Source: Cephalopachus bancanus
Taxonomy: Eukaryota > Chordata > Mammalia > Primates > Tarsiidae
Assembly (NCBI GenBank): GCA_027257055.1
Contig: JAPVLO010000007.1
Coordinates: forward strand, 4,030,001-4,094,000
Length of the DNA: 64,000 nt
Direction: 5' to 3'
Part shown: positions 53,603 to 64,000 of the stretch, piece by piece
Layout of the letters: the number at the start of each line of letters is the position of its first letter
How positions within the stretch are numbered: position 1 is the stretch's first letter
Made by a program: the position numbers and the translations under genes
The notes under the pieces: model-generated
The model's input: only the letters and a program-made list of their open reading frames with translations
The model's database searches: none
Told to the model about the DNA's origin: nothing

Positions 53603-56600
53603 CTGTGGGGTCGGGTGCAGGGTCAGGGGTGGGTCAGGTACGTGGTCGCCCAGCCCTTCTGCCAGGCCTGCCCTTGTCTTCCCACTGGGCTCCCCTCATC
53701 CTCCAAAGCCTCCATACCCTGGCTGCTGTCCAGTCCCAGTCCCTGTCTCCAAAGAAGGACTCCCCCATACCCGAGAACATGGCCAGTGGGTCCTAGATGT
53801 GTGGGTGGGATTATGTCGCCTGGAGGGGGCCATCCTCCTGTAGGGCAGAGCTGGCTGGAGGGGCCACAGGGCCCTCCAGGGCGCAGGGCCCAGCACAGGG
53901 CCTCAGCTCCCTGCAAGGTGGCAGTGCCGCCTGCAGAGTGGCCGTGCCCTGCTTGGCCTGACACCCCCAGGCACCAGAATAGTTTTCTTTAAATCCTCAG
54001 ACCCTGAGGCAGGGCCGACCCCATGCTGCAGGCTGGAGGGAGATGCTCAGAGCCTCGCTGGACTCCCCTGACCTGCCTGAAACCCTGCGTCGCCTAATCC
54101 CTTGTGATGGGGTGGCACAGAGGCTGGGCCTCACCAGTTTAGGTTCTGAAAGCGCTCCTGGTAGTTCTGTGCCCGGCACACAGTGCCAGTGTCCTGGTCC
54201 ACCAACTGGATGCCATAGAAGCCCAGCATGAGCTTGTAGGCCCGGATGAGGCGCTCCTGGATCTCCTGGGAGCTCTTAAACGCCTGGAAGAGACCCGTGG
54301 GGTGATCAGGCGGCCATAGGAATTGCTCCTGGGGTGCGGGGGTGGCCCTGCAGACACAGAGCCACTGATACCTCCCCCAGTCCCAGCTCACTCAGAGGCC
54401 TGACTCAGGCTTTGGAGCAAAATGACAAGCGACATGTCTACGTGTCTCCCTCTTGCCTGGGGCCTCAGGCCGAAGGCCGCTGCTCTGCCCAGGACATCCT
54501 CAGCCCACCATCGTAAAGCAACTCCTCTAGAGACCCACTCTGCACACTGAGAGGCACATTTCTCAGCCCACCAAGCCCCGCCCATCCCTCAGGGGTGGCC
54601 CAAACCAGGAGGGACAAAGGCAGGTCCCACCACTGCAGTCTACAGCCTGCACACTGGACTCATTGCTGACAGATGGCAAACCCGAGTGACAGGTGGGGCC
54701 TCTGTCCTGGCTTTCCCATCTGGAGGCAGACAGCCTCCACGTGCCTGGCAGAGGCAAAGGCTACCTGGGAGGTAAGGTCATGGACCTGGAGGCACTTCTG
54801 GCCTTCTGCATCCAGCAGCCCCTGAGTGGGCACCAGACACCTGGTCAGGCACAGCCCACTGGCAGGGTGGTTTTCCTAGGGCTCTTCCCCAACCACAGCT
54901 GGATGATACTGACCTCGACCTCCTGGAGTGTGAGGGGCTTGGCATGCCAGTTCACTCCCGGCTCCCGCAGAGGAAACAGCCTGCAGTGAAGAGACACCTG
55001 GGCATGAGGGGCCATGCTGGGTGGCATGGGCAGTGCCCCACCCTCTCTGGGCTCCCAGCTCAACTCTAGGAGGGGCTGGCAGGGCCTCCCTTGAGTCAAC
55101 AGTGAAGGAGAGCTCAGATGGACATGTGAGGGCTCAGGACAGGAGGCTGAGGTGTGCTATGGCCTGCAGGATGCGGATGGTGACTCAGTGGCCGGGTTGA
55201 CAGCAGCCGTCCAGCCTGGCAGAAGAGGCTCCCTGAGCATGGTCCCCAGAGTGGCATGCCGGGCCTCACTGCATCGTGGGCCTCCATGGCAACAGAATGA
55301 GGACCGAGGAGCAGGGCAGACATGGTCCAGCCCCAGTGCCCCTCGGGGCACCCAGGCTACACCCTCCACAGGCAGGGCCTGCCCTCTTCTCCTTGGTGCA
55401 GCCCCTGTCAGTCCTGTCTCTCACCTTTTGGCTTGCAGCGAAGAGGTTGTTTAGAACTAAGAGCCCAGGCAGGGACAGGTCAGCATTTTCCTTGGTGGCC
55501 ACTGGAGTGCCCAGTGATGCTCTGCCCTGTGTTGTATAGCCACCAACTTCCAGGAAAGCTGGGCATGCTCAGGCCACATGAGGAGCAGCATGGACGAGGC
55601 TCCTGCCGGGGAGGGCCTGCTCCCTCCTTCCCCCACTCCTCCCTGCTCCTTCCCTACCCCTTCCCCCTCCTGTCAGGCTCACCACTGGATGTAGGAGTGA
55701 TTGTCCTCAAGGACGTCATAGTTGTCCCTCCAGTTCTGAAGAATGTCCTCAATGAAACAGCCTAGGTGCATCAGGGGACAAGTCAGCTGTGGAAGCCACC
55801 CTGATGGCACCAGAGCTGGGACAGAGCACTGCCCAAGGTTCCAAAGCCCCTGCCCACCCAGGTTTCTTGAGGTTCCTCAGGGTCCTAGGCCCGGCAGGGC
55901 TCCCCTCTGATGTGTAACCCACCCACTCTGGGACTGGCCCTTGCCCCTCTGCAGCCTGCATACTGGACTCTCACTGCTGACAGACAGCAAACCCGAGTTT
56001 CAGCCCGAAAGACCCCCTGCAGAAGAACCCAGGTCCCAGCCCCACACACCTGTCAGTGCAGAAGGGGGCCTCGCTGCTACCCCAAAGCACAGCCTGTCAT
56101 CCAGGAACTCTGTCCTCAAGCAAAGCCCCCAGGTGACCCCAGACCCACAGGCCTAGGGCAGGTGGGCAGAGTTTCTCAAGGACCAGACAGAAAGCACCCT
56201 GGGCTTCGTGACCCTCGCCACCCACCAGCCTGTTTCACATAGCAACATGGAAGCCACCACAGACACATGCAGATGTGGATGGGTAGGCTGGCCTGGCCCT
56301 CAGTAAGTTGGAAACCCAACTTACTGACGTTGAACTTCTAACTTGGTACACTTTTCATGTCACAAAATCCTGTCTACTTTAATTTTCCCAGTCACTTAAA
56401 TGTGTAAAATCCATTCCTAGCCCTGAAGTTTACAAGTTGCTTTGTGAGACAGCGAGATCCCAGTGGCTTCCACAGGGACCAGGTGCCAGAAAGCCTCCAC
56501 CGACTCCTCCCTGGCCTATGCAGACCAGGACCTCCAGGTATGCACTGAGATGTGGGTGCCCTGGGCCCTTGTGGCTGCCTCCAGGAGTGCTGCAGGGCCA

Positions 56601-59600
56601 CGTGAGAGCTGTGGCCCTGCAGCGGGCATATCCCATCCAGGGCCCAGGGGACAGGCAGCCAGGTGCTTGGCATGTACCGTTGGGCAGGAAGCGGATCTCG
56701 TTCCTGTAGAAGCTCAGGTTTGGCATATCACCATTGTAGTCTCGTTCCACCAGGTCCTGAAGAGCCAGAGAGGGGACAGTGGGGTCCTCAGGCTGCCTGG
56801 GACCCTCACAAATGCCTTCTGGGGAGAGCATCAGACAACCTACAGACCTCCTGAGTCAGCTTGAGGCCAAGAGCCCAGCTTGGCTGCTCCCTCTGTAATA
56901 GGGCCAGCTCAGAGAACAGAAGTGCCTTGGACCTCAGGAGCCAATTCAGAGGTAAGCAGGGCCTTGGACCTCTGAGGCCAGGCTCAGGGGCAGCTGGACC
57001 TTGGATCTCAGGGGCCAGGCTCAGGGACAGCAGGACCTCTGACCCCAGGGGCCAGGCTCAGGACAGCAGGGCCTCTGACTCCAGGGGCCACCTTCTCCTC
57101 CTCACCAGCAAGGCCAGGGCTGGGAGAGCCCTCCCTCCATGCTCCAGAGGTGGCACAGAGGTTGCCTGACATTCACAGGTGCAGAGGACAATGCTGAGGA
57201 TACCACCTGAAGAGGTGGCTGTGAGAGGCTGACATTGTGGGTGTGGGGCAGGTGGGAGGCTCATGTGGAGACCCCACACACCTGCGTCACAAGCCTGGTG
57301 CTGCTGCCCTACATTCCAGGCTAGGTGCTGAGGTTCAGAGAGATGGGGCATGGCCCTGTGAGCAGGGAAGTCAGGATCCGGTTCACACGGCACCTCCTGT
57401 GCCCTCTACTAACCACGTGCAGGGACAGCAGCACCTTTGGTGCCCCACATCCCGGGGGACCTGGCAGCCCCAGGCTGGGTTTGTCTCAGAAGGGGGTGAC
57501 GGGTAGGCTCTGTGTCTCCAGGTGGGCTGCTGAAGCACCATGGGGGCTTTGGAGCACTGTGGGGGCCGTGGGTACATACATACCGGGTAGCTGTGCCGGT
57601 ACCTGCGCATGTCCCGCATAGCTCGCCAGTTTCGGATCCCTGTCATCCTGGACTGGGGAGAGAAGAGACAGGATCAGAGCCCCATGCAAGTCGTTTCTCA
57701 CAGGCCCCACCCCAGTGAGGGTCTAAGCCTGGGCCAGCTGTCAATGAGCTGGCTTCAAAGGGCCAGGGCTTTTGAGGTTCTGCCCACCAATTCTTTCATA
57801 CTGGCTCTTTTTGGGGAGTCAGGCCTGCCCCTCTACCCAGCCCTCCAGAGACTTCCAGTCTTCACCTCACGGTGGAGGACACTGTGCGCACTCCCAGGGG
57901 CATGGCCCTCCACACCTGGTACCCAGTTCCCAGCTTTGTCGCCTCCTCCCAGGTGTCTAGCCACCTTGCTCTGACCTTGGTCCCCTTCCATCCCTCAGAG
58001 CCCCCCATGGTCCCTTCTCCTTGCACTGAGCTCTAACTTATCACTTGGCTTTGCATCCCTGGGGCACTGGCCTCACCAACTACAGCCCCATGAGGGAACC
58101 CAGGCACCTCTGGCAGCATCTGATGCATGAATAACTGAGGCCCAGGGAGTCGGCCCCTTTCCTGCCTGGTCCCCACCCCTCCCTGCCTGGCCAGATGGCC
58201 ACCACGAGGTCAGACCCTGCATGCCCCACCTCCAGCCCTGCCTGAGAACAGCTTCTCAGCAGGATGTCAGGTCCCTAGCCCTTCAGCACCCAGCTCTGCA
58301 GGCCAGGCCCCAGATTTAGGGAGGACCAGAGGTGACTGGCAGCGGGGATGCTACAGAAACAGCCCTGGGCCCCCTTGTCACAATTGTGGGGGCACAGTAA
58401 AGTAGATCTGCTGGAGGAGGGACCTGGGCATGACATGATGACATGAGAGGACAGCTTGCACCTAGGACCCTGGGGGAGTGCTGGAAGTGGGGTCAGGAAG
58501 CCTGGCCAGCTGCTGTGTTCCAGATCTGATCCGGGCTCCCACTGGCATCTGAAGTTGCTATTGTCCAATTCTAGCCAGGGCCATGGGTGAGGTTCCCTCT
58601 CGCCCAGTCGAGGACAGAGAACAGAATCGAAACTGAGCAGAAGTGGCCCCACCCCCACTGGTTCCTACTTCCTCCCAGGTTAGTTTCAGGGAAGGGTTCC
58701 GACTGGCCGTGCATAGGCAGCCCACAGGTGCACACATGACACTGCCCAGGACAAAGAGACACAGCCTCGCTAGGATCCAGTGTGGGGAAGCTGGAGAGGT
58801 GAGGAGGATGGGGTGAGGCACGGGGCTTGGGGACAGAAACTGTAGCAGGAGGCAGAAGGGAAGAGGTCAGAGGTGGCAAGTGCCTTAATATCAAGGCTCT
58901 GAGCACTGCTGCAGGAGTGGGGTCTGAGGGACTATGTGGGGACAGCACCCTCCATCAGAGCCTGCCTGAGGGCACACCACCCTAAGGGAGCAGGGCCAGG
59001 TTCCGCCCTTGTCTCCAGGTCTGGGACCCTGACTCCTGCCTGGCTTGCCCCTGTCCCACACATTGCAGGTGTGCCAAGGAGAGGACAGCGCTGACCTTTT
59101 TGGTAGGCTCAGGGCCCCTCAGGTCACTCACTGACCCCCCGGGGCCCCTCAGGTCACTCCCTGACCCCCCCCCACACCAAGAGATACCCCAAAAGTAGCG
59201 TCCCCTGCCCTGGGGCCCTCCAGGGGACTACAGCCGGAATCCAAGCCGCCTTCAGGTCCCCACATCACTTGAAACCCCAGCTGGAGGGAGGCTGGTTGTT
59301 CAGAGCCCAGCAGCCAGCAAGGAGCCTTTGGCAACAAAGTAACCCCTGGCGACAAGTACCCATGCCCGGTGGTAACAAAAATAACCTGCGCTGAGGCGCG
59401 GGCGCCTGCTCCTACTCACAGGTCACAGGGCTCCACACAGCCCGGGCCAGGGTGAGGGGAGGGACCGCAGGTGGCCCGGGCGGTGTGTCCAGAGGCCCAG
59501 ACTGGGATCCTTTGGGGAACCGCCGCGGGGCAGGCGCAGGCTGTGACTGAGGGAGGTCAGGGTGGGCCAAGGCCTCCCTGGAGGAATGTCACCCACACGC

Positions 59601-59936
59601 GACACGGTCCCGGGGACTCGGACCTGACGTCACCAACGCACGGGTTCGACGTCACCGGCGTGGACACCGGACCGGGACCGCCCGCCGCCCCCGCACGGCC
59701 CGCCGCCCCGCACTTCCTGGAGGCTCAGCGGCTGAGCAGCGGACAGCCGGACTCGGCGAGTCTCGTCTGCACCCAGGGAGGGGCCCCACCTGGAGCGCGC
59801 TGGGCCGCGCCGCCCGCGGCTCCTCCGCGTCCTCGTCCTCGTCCTCCACGTCCCCCGCGCTGACGACCTCGCCATCCCCGCCATCCTCGTCCTCGTCGTC
59901 CTCCTCCCAGGTGGAGTCGCAGTCTAGGTCGTCCAT
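52648..59936 (-). CDS. OGFR: OGFR, opioid growth factor receptor, coding span (7 exons, 514 aa)
   Basis: OGFR is the receptor for [Met5]-enkephalin. It sits at the outer nuclear envelope, moves to the nucleus with its ligand and slows the cell cycle. It is unrelated to classical opioid GPCRs. Exons join as 59936-59790, 57652-57584, 56756-56678, 55761-55683, 54980-54914, 54283-54135 and 53602-52648, totalling 1545 nt without a break. Residues 1-45 are strongly acidic. The conserved OGFr N-terminal domain covers about 50-280. Basic nuclear-localisation clusters are at 369-372 (KKRK) and 432-436 (RKRRR). Human OGFR is 677 aa because of seven 20-residue C-terminal repeats. Here only one faint unit remains. 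The ATG has A at -3 and G at +4. The gene is in tandem with COL9A3 on the same strand. Confidence 0.96.
54135..54283 (-). CDS. OGFR: OGFR exon 6
   Basis: 149 nt, from AFKSSQEIQERLIRAYKLML to AQNYQERFQNLNW (Trp197 split). The acceptor is TTCCAG/GC and the donor CTG/GTGAGG. Confidence 0.95.
54914..54980 (-). CDS. OGFR: OGFR exon 5
   Basis: 67 nt, LFPLREPGVNWHAKPLTLQE then VE. This is one of the most conserved blocks of the receptor. The acceptor is CTGCAG/GC and the donor GAG/GTCAGT. Confidence 0.95.
55683..55761 (-). CDS. OGFR: OGFR exon 4
   Basis: 79 nt, GCFIEDILQNWRDNYDVLED then NHSYIQW (Trp split). The acceptor is ACCTAG/GC and the donor AGTG/GTGAGC. Confidence 0.95.
56678..56756 (-). CDS. 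OGFR: OGFR exon 3
   Basis: 79 nt, residues 73-98 plus one base, DLVERDYNGDMPNLSFYRNE then IRFLPN. The acceptor is CTTCAG/GA and the donor AACG/GTACAT. Confidence 0.95.
56925..57090. repeat. Tandem repeat, about 40-bp units, OGFR intron 2
   Basis: About four copies of a unit like GACCTCAGGGGCCAGGCTCA with a GGGACAGCAG tail. It stays in the intron between exons 2 and 3. Confidence 0.8.
57584..57652 (-). CDS. OGFR: OGFR exon 2
   Basis: 69 nt, residues 50-72, SRMTGIRNWRAMRDMRRYRH then SYP. The acceptor is TCCCCAG/TC and the donor CCCG/GTATGT. Confidence 0.94.
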
Positions 59937-60240
59937 GCTCGGGCAGCGGTGGGACCCGCGCTGGAGGCGGAAGCGAAGGGAACGCGGAGGAAACGCGGGG
60001 GCGGGAGGGGGCGGGGCGCGCGGGGGGCGGGACTGGAAGAGAAGCGGCTCCGGCCCCGCCCGTGTCCGCGCGCCGGAGGCTGAGCCTGCGGGTATACGCC
60101 CGACCAAGAGTCCCTCCCTCAACGTCCCCCTCGGAGGATGTGGGCCCCAGACGTCCCCGGGGACGACCGCCTGGAGAAAGCCACCCACTGAGGCGCCCCA
60201 AGATGTGCGGCAGGCGCCCGGAGAATCCCCCACCTCGTGA
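59600..60240 (-). promoter_or_regulatory. OGFR: OGFR CpG island and promoter
   Basis: CpG-rich sequence covers exon 1 and about 300 bases upstream, with dense GC boxes around 60000-60030 and no TATA box. Two CRE-like sites lie in intron 1 at 59625-59632 (TGACGTCA) and 59648-59654 (GACGTCA). Confidence 0.7.
59790..59936 (-). CDS. OGFR: OGFR exon 1 (acidic N terminus)
   Basis: 49 codons, starting MDDLDCDSTWEEDDEDED and ending EEPRAARPSALQ. The donor is CTCCAG/GTGGGG. The acidic run is typical of the family. Confidence 0.93.
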
Positions 60241-60540
60241 TGCCTGCGGGAGCATTATCCTTGGGAGGATGTACCCCCAGAGTGTCCCCCAGTGTCCGAC
60301 ACCCAGGATGTTCCCCTGGAGGTCTGACTCCCCAGGATGCCCACCCTAGAAGATCCCCGGCCCCAGGATGTCCCCAAAGGAAGGCCCCTGAGAATCACTC
60401 CCTGAACGTCTCCCAAGAGAGTGCTTCCCAGGAGATAAGTCCCAGGATACCACTGAGGGAGACCTGTCTCCCAACCCCAAATCCAAGAATTGTTCTTCCC
60501 CCAGAGGATGTCCCCACCGAATGTCCCAGACACCCGGGTG
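60110..60540. repeat. Degenerate tandem repeat upstream of OGFR
   Basis: Phrases like CCCAGGATGTCCCC recur irregularly about every 30-40 bases. Units are strongly diverged, so the limits are approximate. Confidence 0.5.
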
Positions 60541-63504
60541 TCAACACGGCTTCTTTCCCTGTGCTCAGGGGAGTCCCCGGCTTCCTGCTGGCTGCGTTGG
60601 GGGTGCCCTCAGCTCCTGGGGGCTGCTGGCAGGCCCCTGCCCCCACAGGCAGCCACAGCATGACAGTGTGCTTTCTCAAAGCCATCAGGGCGTCTCCAGC
60701 ATGCTGTCTTATGTAACACAGTGTGGTCACCTGTGCCATATTCTGTCAGTTCTGCTCTGAAAGGGACAGGGAGACAGGGCCACACAGTCTTGACCCCAGG
60801 GGGCAGATGTGATAAGGGTCACCCTGGTGACCTCTCCAGGTCAGCAGCTGCTTTATGTATGCACATTGACTTCGGGCAACTGAAAGTCACTTTCAGCCAC
60901 AGTTTCTTAGCAACTGCGGGTCCCTTGCTTGACTTCAGCCTTGGACATTGGCAGGCAGATACATGTGCTCCAGCTGAGTCAGAAGGAAAATGGGGAGTGA
61001 CTGGGCACAGTGACTTACACCTGTCATCCCAGCACTTTGGTAGGCCAAGGTGAGAGAATTGCCTGAGTCCAGGGGTTTGAAACTAGCCTGGGCAAGTTGG
61101 TGAGACCTCATCTCTACAATAAATCAAAAAATTAGTTGGGTGTGGTGGCCCGCATCTGTAGTTCCAGCAGCTTGGAAGGCTGAGGCAGGAAGATGGCCTG
61201 AGCCCAGCAGGTCAAGGCTGCAGTGGCCCTGAGTGTGTCAGTGCACACCAGCCTGGGCAACAGTAAACCTCTGACTCAAAAAATAAAAAAAATAAAATAA
61301 AATGGGGAGTGACCATCCCAGGCAAACCCTTCTTCTGTAACTATTATACCAGTTTGCTTCAAAAAATATATAGGTAAAAGCCCAGTCTGGATTTTAGATT
61401 TGGCCACAAGGACAGCTTCTAGAAGTTGTCTCTGGGGTGGGGGCAAGGTGGGGAGGCAGGGTAGCCCCAAGGGACACTGCTAGCCCTGCAGGCAGCCTCC
61501 TCACCTGTGCCAGGACTGGGCACTCCCTGTGTGTGTGCCAGGGACAGCCTTGAACAGGGTAGCCTTGCAGTCATGGCCACCAGCCCAGCTGAAGGACTCC
61601 TGGGTGCTGGCTCCTCATCCTCACTGGTCTGCCCATCTCCCCTGGCTGGAACCTGTGTCCACATGTTCTCACTCCCTAGCAGGACAGTGGCCTTGTCTGA
61701 GCACAATGGCCAGGGCAGGTTTCCTGGAATGTGAGTGAGGCGCCCAGCCTCATCAGATAGTTGAGAGCCAGGACCTGGTCATGATGTCAGGGTAGTCGGG
61801 GGCCTCTGAGAGGTGCTTGGCGGTCGTCCAGGGTTTGGGCAATCTGAGAGGCTTGGGTGCATGGATTGCCCCTCTCCTGCCCCAGAACACGAACAAGCAT
61901 GCTGAGTGCCCCAGCTCAAGAACTGTAGAATGATGTTCCTAAAAAGAACTTTTTAAAAAGATGATGCCAATGTCTGTTTCATGTGTTGCCACACCAAGCG
62001 CCCCTTAAGCTGTCTTTGTGTGGTTGTGCATGTACAGAGCTCATCTCAAGTGTTTATCATCTACAAGTGCAATCCTGCTGCTAGGACCAGCCATGACCCA
62101 GGCTCTGTGCGGGGGCACTGCTTCTCATAGCGAGCTGTGTCTGCTGTCCAGTGATGGCCAGTGTGGGCCAGGGTCCCCTGAGTGATACCCAATGTGGCTA
62201 GCATTTGATGCTGAGGCTGGAGAAGGGACTGGAGGGACCACACATGCATACACAGAGGAAGGGCCGGTGTGAAGTGCCCAGGGGGAGCACTGCTCATGGC
62301 CGAGGGACCAGCAGTCTGCTTGGCGGAGGGCGTCAGGTTAGACCTGGCTTCATGTCGCAGGTGAGAACAGCTGCAGCCATATTTGGCCCAACACACCCTG
62401 TTGATAGGCTGAAAGCCACATGTTGGCATCTCTGGGGGAGTGTGACCTGGACGGGCTGCTCCCCCATTTCTCCTGGAGTGCAACAAAATGTTAAAATAAT
62501 TGAGATGAGGCAGATTTGTTAGCTAGGCAGATTCTGAGGTCTCCAAAGATGGGGGTTTAGAACCACAGGCCTGGGAGAGGAGTGCCTTCCTGGCCCCCCA
62601 CAGGGTCACTTGCTCCCTGATTCCTTGTTGTTCTGGGCTCCCTATGGGCCAGGCCTCCCTCATGGGCCATGACTTCAGGGTGGGACCCGGACAGAGCCCT
62701 GATTGAGGCTGGCCTCATAGAAGACACATGGGGACCCCTGAGCAGGGAGATCCCACCCTTCCCTGGCTGCTGTGATTGGATAGTAGTGGTCCCCTAGAGA
62801 CCTCACCGCAGTTGGAGAAGAAACACCAGCCTGAGTCCCATCCCTGGCTCTGTTTGGGATCTGCTCTGTGGCTGGATACAACTGATGAGGCTGCAGATTC
62901 GTCCAGGATCTGCAGGAAGGGGACCCCTAGAGTTTCCCTGGCAGCTGGTTTAACCCAGGAGTGCAGATTGGGCCATCCTGTTCCCAAAGTGACAGTAGAC
63001 TCAGTGAAGCCAGCCTGGAACCCAGTGGGCGACCCTTCCTGCCCTGAACCTGTCCTCTGCCTCCTTGGTTGGTACCTTGAGATCAGTGTTACCATGAGGG
63101 ACTCCACAGATGGCCAGATCCATTCCCAGGGGAAGGCTCCCCTGGCATAGAGGAATTCAGTACCATGGGCAAGACGCAGAGGCAGGGGTGGTCAGAACAG
63201 AGCGCAGCTTCTTGTGGTTCCCTGGAACGGCTGGGCCTCCCCTGGTGAGCCCCACTGTGGCAGCCTCACCTCACAGATGCAGAGTGGATGCCACGGCCGC
63301 TCAGCCTCTGCTCCCAGTGCTGCCATTTGAAGTGCTATAGTCAATAGAGTACACACTCTGCATCCCTCCTGCTTTGCTTATACATTGTATCAAGTGATGT
63401 TAACACATCACTTAAGTGTAAGCTTTAGTTACAAATCTTGGAACAATAGGGCTTCCTATGGAAGGAAAGTTAACTTATTTTGATGTCAAAATCACACAAC
63501 CCCA
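60541..63504. other. Intergenic between OGFR and the next gene
   Basis: Apart from the Alu at 61002-61298 I see no gene, RNA or clear regulatory element. Confidence 0.55.
61002..61298 (+). mobile_element. Alu with 15-bp TSD, upstream of OGFR
   Basis: Dimer with linker TACAATAAATCAAAAAATTA. AAAATGGGGAGTGAC occurs exactly at 60987-61001 and 61299-61313. Confidence 0.92.
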
Positions 63505-64000
63505 GCTTAATTTTTTTTGTGCTTTAATATTCCACAGTTGAGCGAAAGCCAATCCCAGTCAGGGTGGGGCCTCTTGCTGGCCCTCCGCACCATCTCCGGG
63601 TCTGCTACTGGATCATACAAAAATAACCGCTACAAATTCTGTGTCTGGCATATAAAAACTGAGCAAAAAGGGCCTCAGTCATCAGTAGCTTAAAGCAAAA
63701 CATCTCAGAAAAAAATACAACACGGGGTTAACTTCTGCAGTATTTTTTCATATAAAATACTAGTAAAATAGGCTTCTTAAAAATTAAATAGAGAAACGCC
63801 CACCACATATATACATCTTTACAGTACGAGAAAAGGAAGCCACGGATCCAGTTCCTAGTTCCCCGGTGGGGAGGGAGGCCATGGGTGTGGCCCAGGAGCC
63901 AGGAAGGCCACGTCCTCCTCATATCAGTCAGTGCAGAGGCTCACAGAGGGTACCAGGAGGGGCTGGGTGGCAAAGAGGAAGAGCGGCCCTTGCGAGGACA
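63505..64000 (-). other. Probable 3' UTR of the next - strand gene (MRGBP by synteny)
   Basis: AT-rich sequence reads on the - strand like a 3' UTR and ends at an ATTAAA signal (63523-63528). In human, MRGBP lies just upstream of OGFR in the same orientation about 4 kb away, which fits. No coding exon of that gene is visible, so the name is inference from gene order only. Confidence 0.45.
63523..63528 (-). terminator. ATTAAA variant poly(A) signal
   Basis: TTTAAT on the + strand is ATTAAA on the - strand, and a run of A residues follows on that strand. It would end the neighbouring upstream gene. Confidence 0.45.

Noticed and set aside
59108..59170. 30-bp tandem duplication GGCCCCTCAGGTCACTC in OGFR intron 1
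   Set aside because: Only two copies in GC-rich intron sequence. It is too ordinary to list as a finding.
1..64000. CRISPR arrays, operons, phage or bacterial features, tRNA or rRNA genes
   Set aside because: The window is primate nuclear DNA. Tandem repeats here lack spacer structure, and I saw no tRNA cloverleaf or rRNA sequence.

Overview
The window is vertebrate nuclear DNA from a primate. It has spliced genes, GT-AG introns, CpG-island promoters, and many dimeric Alu elements, which occur only in primates. Three intact protein genes can be read exon by exon. TCFL5 is on the + strand (coding 11005-26248, 6 exons, 467 aa). COL9A3 is on the - strand (coding 49592 down to 27479, 32 exons, 680 aa). 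OGFR is on the - strand (coding 59936 down to 52648, 7 exons, 514 aa). This order matches, in reverse complement, human chromosome 20q13.33 (MRGBP-OGFR-COL9A3-TCFL5). The - strand 3' end near 63.5 kb is therefore probably MRGBP. The youngest Alu copies carry a right arm and an A-rich linker that I do not recognise from human AluJ/S/Y or from lemur/galago Alus. A non-anthropoid haplorrhine (tarsier-like) source is my best inference, not a proof.

Layout. 1-10.5 kb is intergenic and dense in repeats: Alus on both strands, two MaLR-type LTR pieces, and an old antisense LINE-1 carrying a MER2/Tigger-like DNA transposon and two young Alus. 10.5-11.6 kb is the TCFL5 CpG island with exon 1. A minisatellite of 41-bp units follows at 11.61-12.31 kb in intron 1. 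The rest of TCFL5 runs to a poly(A) signal at 26852. The COL9A3 poly(A) signal lies on the other strand at 26895-26900, so the two genes meet tail to tail with abutting or overlapping 3' ends. COL9A3 fills 26.9-49.6 kb, mostly with 54-nt Gly-X-Y exons, and its introns hold several minisatellites. 49.6-52.4 kb is a short intergenic gap. OGFR spans 52.4-60 kb with a CpG-island promoter. 60-63.5 kb is intergenic.

The genes do not form a pathway. TCFL5 is a testis-enriched bHLH transcription factor. COL9A3 is a chain of the cartilage FACIT collagen IX. OGFR is the [Met5]-enkephalin growth-inhibitory receptor. They are linked by position only. I see no undescribed coding system. The points most worth following are the tail-to-tail 3' ends, the intron-1 minisatellite that keeps the TCFL5 exon-1 frame open, a (CA)28 tract placed where the COL9A3 exon-4 branch point should lie, the missing OGFR C-terminal repeat array, a retroposed LTR-terminated transcript with target-site duplications, a 31-nt near-perfect palindrome, and a lineage-specific Alu type.
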